Of a stretch of DNA of 42,029 bases, positions 32,468 to 41,267 are shown piece after piece. The stretch covers positions 1 to 42,029 of the forward strand of contig JAGTRJ010000016.1 in assembly GCA_018261755.1 (NCBI GenBank), in the 5' to 3' direction. Below the pieces are notes generated by a model. That model had not been told where the DNA came from, did not search any database, and saw only the letters and a list, made by a program, of their open reading frames with translations. How positions within the stretch are numbered: position 1 is the stretch's first letter; each line of letters starts with the position of its first letter. Both the position numbers and the translations under genes were made by a program. This DNA is from Burkholderiaceae bacterium (GTDB lineage: Bacteria; Pseudomonadota; Gammaproteobacteria; Burkholderiales; Burkholderiaceae_D).

Positions 32468-33601
32468 ATGCAAATCGCCATCATTGGCGCGGGTATTTCC
32501 GGCCTTGCCTGCGCGCAGCAATTGCGCGCTTTGGGGCATCAGGTCACGCTGTTCGAAAAGGATGGCGAGGCTGGAGGCCGTGTGCATACCTGGCAAACCG
32601 AGATCGGCGGCTTCGATCTGGGGGCGCAATTCTTTACCGCCATTTCGGACAATTTCAAGAAAGCGGTGTCTTCCTGGCGCAAGGATGGACTGGTCATGCC
32701 GTGGCATGGCCGGCTGGTGCGGCTGCAGGACGGCATTGTCATTCCGGCGCGTCCGTCGTCTCAGCGTTTCGTTGCCGCGCCCGGCATGGGAGAACTGGCG
32801 CGCCATCTGGCGCAGGAACTGGATATCCGCACTGGCCAGACGGTGGTGCGGATTGAAGCAGCGCAAGTGCCGGGCAACTGGCGGCTGGCGCTGAAAGCCG
32901 GAGGAATGGAAACACTGACGGAGCCATTCGATGCCGTGGTGGTGGCCACGCCGGGCGATCGGGCGGCCGCGCTCTTGGCGCCGGTGCCTGCGCTGGCGGG
33001 CAAGGCGGAGCTGACCGGCCACGTATCCTGCTGGGCATTGATGCTCGGTTTCGGGCAGCCGCTGAAGCTGGAATTCGATGGCGCGTGGGTCAAGCATCAC
33101 CGCTTGGCATGGCTGGCGCGTGATGATTCGAAGCCGGAGCGGCGCAATGGCGAACGCTGGATCGCGTTGGCGCGGGTCGAATGGAGCGCTGAGAATCTGA
33201 AAAATGGTCCGGCGCGGGCGCGCGACATGCTGCTGAAGGCGTTTCAGGAAGCGACTGGCACCAGCGTGCAGCCGGTGTATTCGGTCGCGCGGCTGTGGAA
33301 TTACGCGCAATCGACCCGGCCGCTGGCGAAAAGCTGCCTGTGGGATGAAAAGCTGCGCATCGGCGCCTGTGGCGATTGGTTTACCGCCGGCCTCGAAGGC
33401 GGCGGGCAGATCGAACATGCGTACCTGAGCGGCTTGACGCTGGCGGCGCGGATTGACGAAGTGGCGAAGCCGATTCTGGTCAAGCCAGTCCGGGCCGCTG
33501 CAATTCGCGTAGCGGCCAGCACGGTCAACTCGGCCGATGGCGTGCCGGCGGTGATGCCAGCCGTTGGCAGACGGCGCGCCGCGTCGGCCGGTGGCCGGTA
33601 A
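32468..33601 (+). CDS. NAD(P)/FAD-dependent amine oxidoreductase (renalase-like)
   Basis: Predicted 377-residue flavoprotein. The N-terminal dinucleotide fold IAIIGAGISGLACAQQL is followed by VTLFEKDGEAGGR (FAD ribose Glu and the GG motif). VVVATPGDRAAALL is the second FAD strand. The C-terminal CGDWFTAGLEGGGQIEHAYLSGLTLA is the last FAD-binding segment. Related bacterial proteins are annotated as renalase-like or COG3380 oxidoreductases; the natural substrate is unknown. SD AAAAGGA lies about 6 bp before the ATG. The last 40 residues are Ala/Val/Arg-rich with no motif. It is convergent with the NRDE gene, 11 bp apart. Confidence 0.88.
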   Translation: MQIAIIGAGISGLACAQQLRALGHQVTLFEKDGEAGGRVHTWQTEIGGFDLGAQFFTAISDNFKKAVSSWRKDGLVMPWHGRLVRLQDGIVIPARPSSQRFVAAPGMGELARHLAQELDIRTGQTVVRIEAAQVPGNWRLALKAGGMETLTEPFDAVVVATPGDRAAALLAPVPALAGKAELTGHVSCWALMLGFGQPLKLEFDGAWVKHHRLAWLARDDSKPERRNGERWIALARVEWSAENLKNGPARARDMLLKAFQEATGTSVQPVYSVARLWNYAQSTRPLAKSCLWDEKLRIGACGDWFTAGLEGGGQIEHAYLSGLTLAARIDEVAKPILVKPVRAAAIRVAASTVNSADGVPAVMPAVGRRRAASAGGR

Positions 33602-33612
33602 TCTACCGCATC

Positions 33613-34350
33613 TTATTTCCGCACGATTTCCTTCAGACTGGGCTGCGCCTGCGCATGTAGCCGCACCAGGGTCGAACTGCGCGTGCCGTAATCGGGCGAA
33701 TGAATGCAGACCGCCGACAGCATCCTTTCCGTCGGCACATCGAGGCCAGTGTCCGGCAACCGGTGGTCGGGCGCGAGGGCGGAATCCGACAGCATCTCGA
33801 AATAGGCGTCATCCGGCGCGCTTTGCAGCAGCAGGCTGCTGAACTGCGCGCGTGTCTTGACGACCTTGTGCCACGGATCGTCCAGCAGCGCGTTCGATAG
33901 TCCGTAAATGCCGGGCCGCAATGGCTGGCCATTGCGTTTTTTCGCTTGGCCGCGATTCGAATACCAGACGAGCGTATCGCGGTCGCCGACCAGCAGGTTG
34001 AAACCATTGTAATCGTCGGTTCTGTCGGCGATGTCGGCGATGTACTGCTGCGGCGACAGGCCGGAGGCCAGATAATCGCTGACCAGATGACCGCGTGATG
34101 GCGCTTCCGGCCGCCGCTCGGACGGCGCGCGAATGTTGGTCAGCGCGGCGAAACGGCCGCCGCAGCCGGCGCCGTTGGCAATCCCCATCCAGGTGCCGCC
34201 AGCCTGCAGATCGCGCCCGGCGTAAACCTGCGGATGCTCGTTCCAGTGCGATGCAGGCGCTGTCGGGCGGGCGTAGAATTCATCGCGGTTGGCGGCGGCA
34301 AACAGCGGCGTGTCCGGGATGACTTGCCATGCAAAAACAATCAGGCACAT
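33613..34350 (-). CDS. NRDE/TANGO2-family protein
   Basis: Predicted 245 residues. The N-terminus MCLIVFAWQ...LFAAANRDEFYARPTAPASHW contains the NRDE motif that names the family, with the processed-looking Cys2. GGTWMGIANGAGCGGRFAALTNIR and GFNLLVGDRDTLVWYSNRG are further family segments. TANGO2 homologues are linked to heme trafficking and lipid metabolism in eukaryotes; the bacterial role is not established, although HmoA/HtpA-type heme trafficking has been proposed. The start is the ATG at 34350, downstream of repeat copy 4. Confidence 0.85.
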   Translation of the reverse strand: MCLIVFAWQVIPDTPLFAAANRDEFYARPTAPASHWNEHPQVYAGRDLQAGGTWMGIANGAGCGGRFAALTNIRAPSERRPEAPSRGHLVSDYLASGLSPQQYIADIADRTDDYNGFNLLVGDRDTLVWYSNRGQAKKRNGQPLRPGIYGLSNALLDDPWHKVVKTRAQFSSLLLQSAPDDAYFEMLSDSALAPDHRLPDTGLDVPTERMLSAVCIHSPDYGTRSSTLVRLHAQAQPSLKEIVRK

Positions 34351-34388
34351 GGTTCAATCTTCAATTCAAATCGCATTTCGGCCAAAAT

Positions 34389-34485
34389 GCGGGGGTATAT
34401 AGTCAAAACCACCGGTTGCGCCGGAACTTCCGCGGCGGTTTGAAAATACTGCACCCAGTATTTGGGGATGGCATTGGCGGTCAAA
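34389..34485 (-). repeat. Dispersed intergenic element, copy 4 (reverse)
   Basis: Read on the - strand: ATACT (34461-34457), gggtgc, AGTAT (34450-34446), then GTTTTGAC followed by TATACCCCC (34399-34391). The ATACT to TATACCC distance is 62 bp. Here the palindrome is perfect over 8-bp arms (AAATACTG and CAGTATTT). It lies between ygfZ and the NRDE gene, both on -, so its orientation again follows transcription. CGCATTT...AAATGCG follows directly after the box. Confidence 0.82.
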
Positions 34486-34504
34486 ATTGGCTGTCCGGGC
34501 CGGA

Positions 34505-35575
34505 TCAGTGTGTTTTTGCGCCGGCCGGTACTGGCGTCGATCCATCCTGCGCGGCATCCGGCAAGGCATAGGGCAACGGCTGGAAGTGCAGCAGCGGACC
34601 GTCGGCCGCGCCAAAGCGGATTTCGCCGGCCTGCTGCGCATCGCTTCTGAGCGATACCAGACAGCGGATGTGCGCATCTCCATCCCGCTCGGCGTTGACC
34701 ACCTTGCCGCAGGGCTGGGTCGGATCGGCGGCTGAATAAATGTCAGCGCCGGCCAGCGTCTGTTGCATATCTGACGGCAAATCGAGCCATGCGGCATACA
34801 CGCGCCGCTTGTTCTTGCCCAGATACTGCGTGCGGGCAACGATTTCCTGCCCCGGATAGCAGCCTTTCTTGAAGTTGACGCCTCCGACCAGTTCGTAATT
34901 CACCATTTGCGGCACGAACAGTTCTTGCGTGGTGGCAGCGATTTGCACGATGCCGGCGTCGATCTCGGCCAGATTCCATGCGCTTTTGGTAGCAGGTTTC
35001 AGGCTGGCGGACAGCGCCGGCCAGACCCTGGCTGCGATTTCGGCACTGGTAATCCATTCATAACGCGGCGCGTCGAAAGCATCAGCTACGCGAATCAGCG
35101 TGCCATGTTCGTTATCAGCCTTCGCATATGGCTGCGCCGGCAGCAGCGGGAACCAGGTTGTCAGCACTTTATCCACAGCCTGCCCGCCCAGCCCAAGGCG
35201 CACATGCTGTCCGCTGGTATCGGCAATTTTCACCTTGTCGCGCAGGACGAACATTTGCAGCCGCTTGTGCAGATTCGGCAGGATTTCCAGCGGCATTTGC
35301 AGCCATGTTTGTCCACCGGTTTTCCACAGCAGGAATGTCGCCAGCAATCGGCCTTGCGGCGTGCAGTAGCCGGCCAGCCGGGCTTCGTTTTCCCGCAGCC
35401 GCTCGACATCGTTGGTCAGCATCCGGTGCAGGAAACGGATGGCGTCGTCGCCGGACAGCGCCAGCAGGCCGAGGTGGGCCAGCGGCGCGACATAGCCGGC
35501 GCGCAGGGTTGCAATATCGGGAGTGCCGCCGTTTTCGGCAGCCATTTGTTGCAGCAGGTCAGATGCTTGTTCCAT
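34505..35575 (-). CDS. ygfZ: Folate-binding Fe-S cluster protein YgfZ
   Basis: Predicted 356 residues. The tetrahydrofolate-binding GcvT-like protein helps maintain or repair [4Fe-4S] clusters in a subset of enzymes. The hallmark KGCYPGQE (with the conserved Cys) is present, followed by IVARTQYLGKNKRRVY. LALSGDDAIRFLHRMLTNDVERL and YCTPQGRLLATFLLW are the N-terminal GcvT-like segments. The ATG at 35575 starts MEQASDLL; a TTG at 35599 is in frame. It is divergent from mltG (60 bp gap), an arrangement common in proteobacteria. Confidence 0.93.
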   Translation of the reverse strand: MEQASDLLQQMAAENGGTPDIATLRAGYVAPLAHLGLLALSGDDAIRFLHRMLTNDVERLRENEARLAGYCTPQGRLLATFLLWKTGGQTWLQMPLEILPNLHKRLQMFVLRDKVKIADTSGQHVRLGLGGQAVDKVLTTWFPLLPAQPYAKADNEHGTLIRVADAFDAPRYEWITSAEIAARVWPALSASLKPATKSAWNLAEIDAGIVQIAATTQELFVPQMVNYELVGGVNFKKGCYPGQEIVARTQYLGKNKRRVYAAWLDLPSDMQQTLAGADIYSAADPTQPCGKVVNAERDGDAHIRCLVSLRSDAQQAGEIRFGAADGPLLHFQPLPYALPDAAQDGSTPVPAGAKTH

Positions 35576-35635
35576 TTTTCGCTTCGCCTCGTTCGACAAC
35601 CGGTATCATGTCGGTTTTCGCATTATAGTGATTTC

Positions 35636-36688
35636 ATGAGTTCTCCGTCGAAACGCCACAAACGCACATCCGGTCCCCGCTCCATCCTTATGCGGTGCCT
35701 TGCCGGCTTCATAGCGCTTGCGCTGTTGTGCGCCGGCGGCGTTTTCTGGTGGACGCAGCAGCCGCTCATTCCGGCGGATGGCAAGCCGGTCGAGTTCGCG
35801 ATTCGCGCCGGCAGTGGCGTGAATGCCAGCGCTCAGCAGATTGCCGATGCGGGAGCGCCGGTAAACCCGATGCTGTTCGCGTTGCTGGTGCGAGTGAATG
35901 GCAATGGCGGTAAGCTGAAGGCCGGACAATATGAACTCAAGCCCGGTGCGACGCCGATGCGGTTGATGCAGCAACTGGTGCGCGGCGAATTCGCGCAGGA
36001 ATCGTTGACCATCATCGAAGGCTGGACCTTCCGGCAGATGCGGCAGGTGGTCGCCGCGCATCCGGCGCTGAAGCACGATGTGGCGCAACTGTCGGATCAG
36101 GAACTGCTGGCGAAGCTCGGGGCCGATTACCGCCATCCGGAAGGGCTGTTTTTCCCGGATACCTACCTGTTCGCCAAAGGATCGAGCGAACTGCTGCTTT
36201 ACCGTCAGGCGCATGCCGCGCTGACGAAGCGGTTGAACGAGCAATGGCAAAAGCGCGATGCGGCGCTGCCATACAAAACGCCTTACGAGGCGCTGATCAT
36301 GGCGTCGATTGTGGAAAAGGAAACCGGGCAGAAGTCCGAGCGCGATATGATCGCCGGCGTGTTCGTCAACCGGCTGCGGAAAGGGATGCTGCTGCAGACC
36401 GACCCGACCGTGATCTACGGCATGGGCGAGCTGTATCAGGGCAATATCCGCAAGCGCGATTTGCAGACCGACACGCCGTACAATACCTACACCCGCGCCG
36501 GCCTGCCGCCGACGCCAATCGCCTTGCCCGGCGCACAATCGCTGGCGGCGGCTTTCAGACCGGCGGCGACCGATGCGTTGTATTTCGTCGCGCGCGGCGA
36601 TGGCACCAGCCAGTTTTCCGGCAATCTGGATGACCATAACCGGGCCGTGAACCAGTATCAGCGAAAAATCAAATCAACTACACCATGA
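35636..36688 (+). CDS. mltG: Endolytic murein transglycosylase MltG (YceG)
   Basis: Predicted 350-residue inner-membrane protein that cuts nascent glycan strands and so sets peptidoglycan chain length. N-terminal basic region, one helix ([18 protein letters not shown], 22-39), a LysM-like segment ([19 protein letters not shown]) and the YceG domain with [19 protein letters not shown], the catalytic Glu motif ASIVEKETG (about 223-231), [12 protein letters not shown] and [18 protein letters not shown]. The frame is open far upstream, but that part is antisense to ygfZ; the ATG at 35636 begins the standard protein. The stop overlaps the tmk start by 4 bp. It heads the mltG-tmk-holB-pilZ-tatD operon. 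Confidence 0.95.
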   Translation: MSSPSKRHKRTSGPRSILMRCLAGFIALALLCAGGVFWWTQQPLIPADGKPVEFAIRAGSGVNASAQQIADAGAPVNPMLFALLVRVNGNGGKLKAGQYELKPGATPMRLMQQLVRGEFAQESLTIIEGWTFRQMRQVVAAHPALKHDVAQLSDQELLAKLGADYRHPEGLFFPDTYLFAKGSSELLLYRQAHAALTKRLNEQWQKRDAALPYKTPYEALIMASIVEKETGQKSERDMIAGVFVNRLRKGMLLQTDPTVIYGMGELYQGNIRKRDLQTDTPYNTYTRAGLPPTPIALPGAQSLAAAFRPAATDALYFVARGDGTSQFSGNLDDHNRAVNQYQRKIKSTTP

Positions 36689-37293
36689 GCAGCGGCAAAT
36701 TCATCACGTTTGAAGGCATCGACGGCGCCGGCAAATCGACCCATATCGCATTTGTGGCTGAATTGCTCAAACAGCGTGGCCTGAATGTGATCGTCACGCG
36801 CGAACCGGGCGGTACGCCGCTGGGCGAAAAGCTGCGCGAACTGCTGCTGCACGAAGCGATGCATCTGGAAACCGAGGCGCTGCTGATGTTTGCCGCGCGG
36901 CGCGAACATCTGGCGCAGGTGATCGAGCCGGCGCTGGCGCGTGGCGACTGGGTGATTTCCGATCGTTTCACTGATGCCACCTATGCTTATCAGGGCGGTG
37001 GGCGCAAGCTGGATCTGGTCAAGCTGCGCACGCTGGAACAATGGGTCCATCCGGACCGACAGCCGGATCTGACCTTGCTGTTCGACGTGCCACCCGACGT
37101 GGCGCGGGCGCGTCTGGACGCCGCACGTTCGCCGGACAAGTTCGAGCGCGAACAGGCGGAATTTTTTGCCGCCACGCGTGAAGGTTACCTGCGGCGCGCG
37201 GCCGAATTCCCGGCGCGTTTCCGCATCATCGATTCCGGCCAGACGATAGCGGCGATCCGGCAGGAACTGGCAACCATTCTCTCCGGTTATTGA
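36685..37293 (+). CDS. tmk: Thymidylate kinase
   Basis: Predicted 202 residues. Phosphorylates dTMP to dTDP for DNA synthesis. P-loop [11 protein letters not shown] (9-19), the substrate motif [22 protein letters not shown] in [18 protein letters not shown] and the lid region [15 protein letters not shown] are all present. The ATG overlaps the mltG stop (ATGA), and holB starts 2 bp after the stop, so the three are translated as a coupled set. Confidence 0.97.
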   Translation: MSSGKFITFEGIDGAGKSTHIAFVAELLKQRGLNVIVTREPGGTPLGEKLRELLLHEAMHLETEALLMFAARREHLAQVIEPALARGDWVISDRFTDATYAYQGGGRKLDLVKLRTLEQWVHPDRQPDLTLLFDVPPDVARARLDAARSPDKFEREQAEFFAATREGYLRRAAEFPARFRIIDSGQTIAAIRQELATILSGY

Positions 37294-37295
37294 AC

Positions 37296-38348
37296 ATGGC
37301 CGATTTTCTCTACCCATGGCAGCAGGGCTGGTGGCAGCAGTGGCAGCAAATGCGCGCCAGCCTGCCGCATGCGGTGCTGTTTCATGGCCCGGCAGGCATC
37401 GGCAAGACCGCGTTTGCCGAACGCCTGGCGCAATCGCTGCTGTGCGAGGATGCTCTGCCGGACGGGCAGGCTTGCGGCAAGTGCGTATCCTGCGGCTGGT
37501 TCGCGCAATACAGTCACCCGGATTACCGCCGCATCCGCCCTGGCGCGATCGACGTGGCCGAGGCGAAAGAAGGCGACGATGCCGATGACGGTGACGCGAG
37601 TGATGGCGGCAATGAAGCGGTGGCGAAAGGCGCAAGAGCCGGGTCGAAGGTGATCCGCATCGCGCAGGTGCGCGAACTGGCCGATTTCATGAACATTTCG
37701 ACTCACCGGCAGGGGCGGCGCGTGGTGTTGCTGTATCCGGCCGACGCGCTGAATGCCGAATCGTCGAACGCGCTGCTGAAAACGCTAGAAGAGCCGTTGC
37801 CGGGCACGGTGATGCTGCTGGTGGCTGACAATCTCGACGGCGTGCTGCCGACGATCCTTTCCCGCTGCCGCAAGTTCCCGCTGCCGATGCCGCCACGCGA
37901 GCTGTCGCTCGAATGGCTGCGCGAGCAGGGTGTGGGCGATGCCGAGGAATGGCTGGCCGAGCAGGGTGGCGCGCCGCTGGCGGCGCTGGCAATGGCGCAG
38001 GCGGGGCGGCGCGATGAGCTGGATGAATTCCTGCGGCAGCTGGTGCGGCCGGAGGTCGATGGCGTGCTGAAGACTGCCGAGCGGTTGCAGAAGACGCCAG
38101 TGCCCGAGCTGATCGTCTGGTTGCAGCGCTGGCTGTATGATATATTTTCAGCCAAGTATTCCGGGCGGATACGCTATTACCCGCGTTTTGCCAGGGAAAT
38201 TGAAATGCTGGCAGCGCGGGCCGATTCCGGCAAACTGCTGCGGATACTGAAAGCGACCGGCGCGCGCAAGGCGATCGCCGATCACCCGTTGGCGCCACGG
38301 CTGTTCATTGAAGACATGCTGCTGGACTATCTGGAATTCTGTTCATAG
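37296..38348 (+). CDS. holB: DNA polymerase III subunit delta'
   Basis: Predicted 350-residue clamp-loader subunit. Walker A-like GPAGIGKT (31-38), a zinc-binding set of Cys near 50, 60, 63 and 66 (DGQACGKCVSCGWF), HPDYRRIRPGAIDV, ALNAESSNALLKTLEEP and the sensor motif LPTILSRCRKFPLP. Between HPDYRR and the IRIAQVREL strand there is an acidic, low-complexity insert at about 87-117 (KEGDDADDGDASDGG). Inserts here occur in betaproteobacterial HolB, but this one is strikingly acidic. The ATG at 37296 is used; a TTG at 37290 is in frame but overlaps tmk. Confidence 0.94.
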   Translation: MADFLYPWQQGWWQQWQQMRASLPHAVLFHGPAGIGKTAFAERLAQSLLCEDALPDGQACGKCVSCGWFAQYSHPDYRRIRPGAIDVAEAKEGDDADDGDASDGGNEAVAKGARAGSKVIRIAQVRELADFMNISTHRQGRRVVLLYPADALNAESSNALLKTLEEPLPGTVMLLVADNLDGVLPTILSRCRKFPLPMPPRELSLEWLREQGVGDAEEWLAEQGGAPLAALAMAQAGRRDELDEFLRQLVRPEVDGVLKTAERLQKTPVPELIVWLQRWLYDIFSAKYSGRIRYYPRFAREIEMLAARADSGKLLRILKATGARKAIADHPLAPRLFIEDMLLDYLEFCS

Positions 38349-38357
38349 GGATTGGGC

Positions 38358-38747
38358 ATGTCAGAGCAGCAAGGCGAAGTTGCAACACAGACCACCCCGG
38401 CACCGGCGGTGCGGCCATCGGTACTGTCATTGGCGATCAGGGAAAGATCGGCGCTGTATTCGGCCTATATGCCGTTTCTGAAAAACGGCGGCATTTTCGT
38501 GCCGACTTCGCGTCCGTTCAAGATCGGCGACGAAGTTTTCCTGCTGCTCGATCTGATGGATGAGCCGGCCAAGTTCCAGATTGCCGGCACCATCGTCTGG
38601 GTTACGCCGGCCGGCGCCAGCCACGGCAAGGTGCAGGGAATCGGCATCCATTTCCCGGAAGATGAAACTGGAACCCGGGTGCGGTTGACAATCGAAAAGC
38701 ACCTCGGTTCGGCGCTGACCTCCAGCCGTCCCACGCATACCTTATAA
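38358..38747 (+). CDS. pilZ: PilZ-domain protein
   Basis: Predicted 129 residues. A single PilZ-like domain: LSLAIRERSALYSAYMPFLKNGGIFVPTSRPFKIGDEVFLLLDLMDEP and VVWVTP-like IVWVTPAGASHGKVQGIGIHF. The RxxxR and D/NxSxxG c-di-GMP-binding residues are not clearly present, as in the classic PilZ of type IV pili, which acts through protein contacts. SD AGGG lies 7 bp before the ATG. Its place between holB and tatD is the conserved one for this gene. Confidence 0.9.
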   Translation: MSEQQGEVATQTTPAPAVRPSVLSLAIRERSALYSAYMPFLKNGGIFVPTSRPFKIGDEVFLLLDLMDEPAKFQIAGTIVWVTPAGASHGKVQGIGIHFPEDETGTRVRLTIEKHLGSALTSSRPTHTL

Positions 38748-38758
38748 TTCCGTTTTGC

Positions 38759-38789
38759 CTGCCGATGGCTGCATGCAGCCTTCAGGCAG
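38759..38789 (+). terminator. Hairpin after pilZ
   Basis: CTGCC (38759-38763) pairs with GGCAG (38785-38789) around a perfect 14-bp palindrome, GGCTGCATGCAGCC (38767-38780). AATAACCTTTT follows on +, giving a weak T-run. It may be a partial terminator inside the mltG-tatD operon, 50 bp before tatD. Confidence 0.5.
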
Positions 38790-38839
38790 AATAACCTTTT
38801 ACCTTACGCTTTCCGGCCCTTGCTGGCTGGGTATTTATC

Positions 38840-39619
38840 ATGTTTGTCGATTCCCACTGTCATATCAATTTCCCTGAACTGTACGCGCGGCTGCCAGAAA
38901 TCCTGCGCAACATGATGCAGAACCAGGTCACGCATGCGCTGTGCGCCGGCGTGCATCTGCCGGAATTCCCGCGCATCCGCGAAATCGCCGAGCAGTATCC
39001 GAACATTTACGCTTCCGTCGGCGTGCATCCGAATTACCGCAAGACGGTCGAGCCGGACGTGAAAACGCTGGTCAAGCTGGCCGACCATCCGAAAGTGGTG
39101 GCGATTGGCGAAGCCGGGCTGGATTTTTACCGCCATTCGGGCGATCTGGACTGGCAGCGCAAGCGTTTCCGCATCCAGATCAATGCGGCCAAGGAATGCG
39201 GCAAGCCGCTGATCGTTCACGCACGTCAGGCCAAGGATGATACACTGCGCATCCTGCGCGAAGAAGGCGCCGGCACCGACAAGGGCGGCCCGGGCGGCGT
39301 GATGCACTGCTTCACCGATTCGATGGACATGGCCGAGGCGGCAATGGAAATGGGCTTTTACATTTCATTTTCCGGTGTGATCACCTACAAGAACAACCGC
39401 GAACTGCACGAGGTGGCAACGAAAGTGCCGCTGGAGCGGATGCTGATCGAAACCGATGCGCCATACCTGTCACCGGAACCGCATCGCGGCAAGGATAACG
39501 AACCGGCTAACGTGCGGCTGGTGGCAAGAAGAATTGCTGAACTGAAAAAGATTCCGCTCGGGCGCGTTGGGCACCAGACGACGGAGAATTTTTTTACGTT
39601 GTTCAACATCGCACGCTGA
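38840..39619 (+). CDS. tatD: TatD-family metal-dependent hydrolase
   Basis: Predicted 259-residue metallohydrolase (TIM barrel), related to TatD DNases/deoxyribonucleases. Metal ligands: DSHCHINF (5-12), the Glu in VVAIGEAGLDFYRH, His in PLIVHARQAKDD, His in GVMHCFTD, and the Asp in MLIETDAPYLSPEPHRGKDNEPA. The sequence is full length. The start ATG at 38840 has no strong SD. It is the last gene of the cell-division/DNA operon and is followed 8 bp later by the ankyrin gene. Confidence 0.93.
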   Translation: MFVDSHCHINFPELYARLPEILRNMMQNQVTHALCAGVHLPEFPRIREIAEQYPNIYASVGVHPNYRKTVEPDVKTLVKLADHPKVVAIGEAGLDFYRHSGDLDWQRKRFRIQINAAKECGKPLIVHARQAKDDTLRILREEGAGTDKGGPGGVMHCFTDSMDMAEAAMEMGFYISFSGVITYKNNRELHEVATKVPLERMLIETDAPYLSPEPHRGKDNEPANVRLVARRIAELKKIPLGRVGHQTTENFFTLFNIAR

Positions 39620-39627
39620 TACCTTCA

Positions 39628-40422
39628 ATGTCCGGCATCAGGCATACATTGGCAAAATCCTGCAACTGGCGGCGCGTGTTCGGCCTGCTGGTGGCATGGG
39701 CATGCATGCTGCTGCAGCCGTCAATCGTTCGCGCCGATGCCAATGCAGATTATTATTTCAAGCTAGTGACGCTGGACAATGCCTATGAAGTTTCCTCTCT
39801 GCTGAATAAGGGCATCAGCCCGAACCTGACCGAACCCAAGCGTGGTGATTCCGGCATGATCCTGGCGCTGCGCGAAGAAGCGATGCAAGTGTTCAAGCTG
39901 CTGCTCGATGCGCCCGGGGTCGATCTCGAAATCCGCGCGCGCAATGGCGACAATGCGCTGATGATTGCCGCGTGGAAGGAAAACAGGCCGGCGGTGGAGG
40001 CGCTATTGAAAAAGGGCGCCGAGGTGAACCGCGAGGGCTGGACCGCGCTGCATTATGCGGCGGCAAAGGGCAACAACGATATCGTGCAGTTGCTGCTGGA
40101 TCACGAGGCGGATATTGATGCAACATCGCCGGCTGGCATCACGCCGCTGATGATGGCGGCGCAGAGCGGCCATATCTATACGGTCAAGCTGCTGCACGAT
40201 TTGGGCGCGGATGCGACGATAGAAGATGATCATGGCCGCACGGCGGTAACGTTTGCTGCCAGAAGCGGACATGACGATATTGTTGTCGGCCTGAAGCACC
40301 GGCTGGCCAGACCTGCGGTCAAGACGCCAGTCAGGGCGCGCAAGCCAGTAGTCGCGAAGCAGGAGGCAGACCTGCCGCCTCTAGAAATGATGGCGCCAGT
40401 ACGCTTGCCTCCGATGGAGTGA
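39628..40422 (+). CDS. Exported ankyrin-repeat protein
   Basis: Predicted 264 residues. A signal-like segment (FGLLVAWACMLLQPSIVRA, about 18-36) is followed by five or six ankyrin units at about 42-235: YEVSSLLNKGISPNL, GDNALMIAAWKENRPAVEALLKKGAEVN, GWTALHYAAAKGNNDIVQLLLDHEADI, GITPLMMAAQSGHIYTVKLLHDLGADA, GRTAVTFAARSGHDDIVVGL. The C-terminal tail is basic then acidic (VRARKPVVAKQEADLPP). Ankyrin folds bind proteins; the partner is unknown. Similar periplasmic ankyrin proteins occur in Burkholderiales after tatD. The start has a weak SD; the gene is only 8 bp past the tatD stop. Confidence 0.88.
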   Translation: MSGIRHTLAKSCNWRRVFGLLVAWACMLLQPSIVRADANADYYFKLVTLDNAYEVSSLLNKGISPNLTEPKRGDSGMILALREEAMQVFKLLLDAPGVDLEIRARNGDNALMIAAWKENRPAVEALLKKGAEVNREGWTALHYAAAKGNNDIVQLLLDHEADIDATSPAGITPLMMAAQSGHIYTVKLLHDLGADATIEDDHGRTAVTFAARSGHDDIVVGLKHRLARPAVKTPVRARKPVVAKQEADLPPLEMMAPVRLPPME

Positions 40423-40423
40423 G

Positions 40424-40500
40424 CCGAAATATACTCAGTGGAGTATTTTCTGTGAGCCGCTAAATATCTGGCGTAAAAAGCATTTTTTTCGTGATACCCC
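40424..40500 (+). repeat. Dispersed intergenic element, copy 5 (most divergent)
   Basis: ATACT at 40431-40435, cagtgg, AGTAT at 40442-40446, then a diverged middle and ATACCCC at 40494-40500. The offset from ATACT to the TATACCC position (40493) is again 62 bp, although the first T is G here and the GTTTTGA box is TTTTTTTCG. The palindrome arms extend to ATACTC/GAGTAT. It starts 9 bp after the ankyrin stop and about 210 bp before cheW. Confidence 0.65.
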
Positions 40501-40711
40501 ACAATTACTTCAGATGAAGCCATGCGCTGGCAGCGCTGAGGCATTGTCTGTGTGTTGTCTGATTGCCATTTGTTGCATGGCGCGATGAGGCTTTCTGCAA
40601 AGAAATAACAACGATGTAATAATTAAACCCATAAGCGTTTTGGGTAATTAACGAAGCGCGAATTTTTAAGCTATGCAGCTTGAGGCAATACCTCGCGAAG
40701 GAGATTTTTGA

Positions 40712-41224
40712 ATGTTCATGACACAGGCATCCGCTGCAACAGCGGGCATCAATCAATCAGTGGGCATGTCGCTGGCGAATGAGTTTCTTGCGTTTCGGCT
40801 GGGGCAGGAGGAATACGGTATCGACATCCTGGCGGTACAGGAAATTCGTGGCTATGACAACGTTACCCGGATTGCGAATGCGCCGGAATTCCTCAAGGGC
40901 GTGATCAATCTGCGCGGCACGATCGTGCCGATCATCGATATGCGTATCAAGTTTGGGCTGGGCGAGCCGATATATGACCAATTTACCGTGGTCATCATCC
41001 TGAACATCGCCGGGCGAGTGGTCGGCATGGTGGTGGATAGCGTATCCGATGTGATTACGTTGAGTCCGGAGCAGATTCGGCCAGCGCCTGAGGTCGGCAC
41101 GGCTTTCAATACCAGTTATCTGACCGGCTTGGGAACGGTCGGCGACAGGATGCTGATACTGGTGAATATCGAAAAGTTGATGTCATCCGCCGACATGGGG
41201 GTGATTGAGCAACTGACAGCATAA
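40712..41224 (+). CDS. cheW: Chemotaxis adaptor CheW
   Basis: Predicted 170-residue cytoplasmic adaptor that couples chemoreceptors to the CheA kinase. Typical CheW core: [58 protein letters not shown], then [27 protein letters not shown] and [30 protein letters not shown] lies 8 bp before the ATG. A receptor gene follows 43 bp later, so the two probably form one unit. The 289-bp gap upstream holds repeat copy 5 and no flagellar-type promoter I can be sure of. CheA is not in the window. Confidence 0.95.
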   Translation: MFMTQASAATAGINQSVGMSLANEFLAFRLGQEEYGIDILAVQEIRGYDNVTRIANAPEFLKGVINLRGTIVPIIDMRIKFGLGEPIYDQFTVVIILNIAGRVVGMVVDSVSDVITLSPEQIRPAPEVGTAFNTSYLTGLGTVGDRMLILVNIEKLMSSADMGVIEQLTA

Positions 41225-41267
41225 AACGCAGCAAGTGATTAACGCTATTTGTGGAAGATAAGGCTAT

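Noticed and set aside
32326-32484. N-terminal extension of bioF to 32484
   Set aside because: The added 53 residues are not like BioF, and part of the stretch is the promoter region of the divergent gene.
34907-35635. Long N-terminal extension of mltG on + (593-codon frame)
   Set aside because: The first 243 codons are antisense to ygfZ and have no signal or family similarity; MltG starts with its own basic region and helix at 35636.
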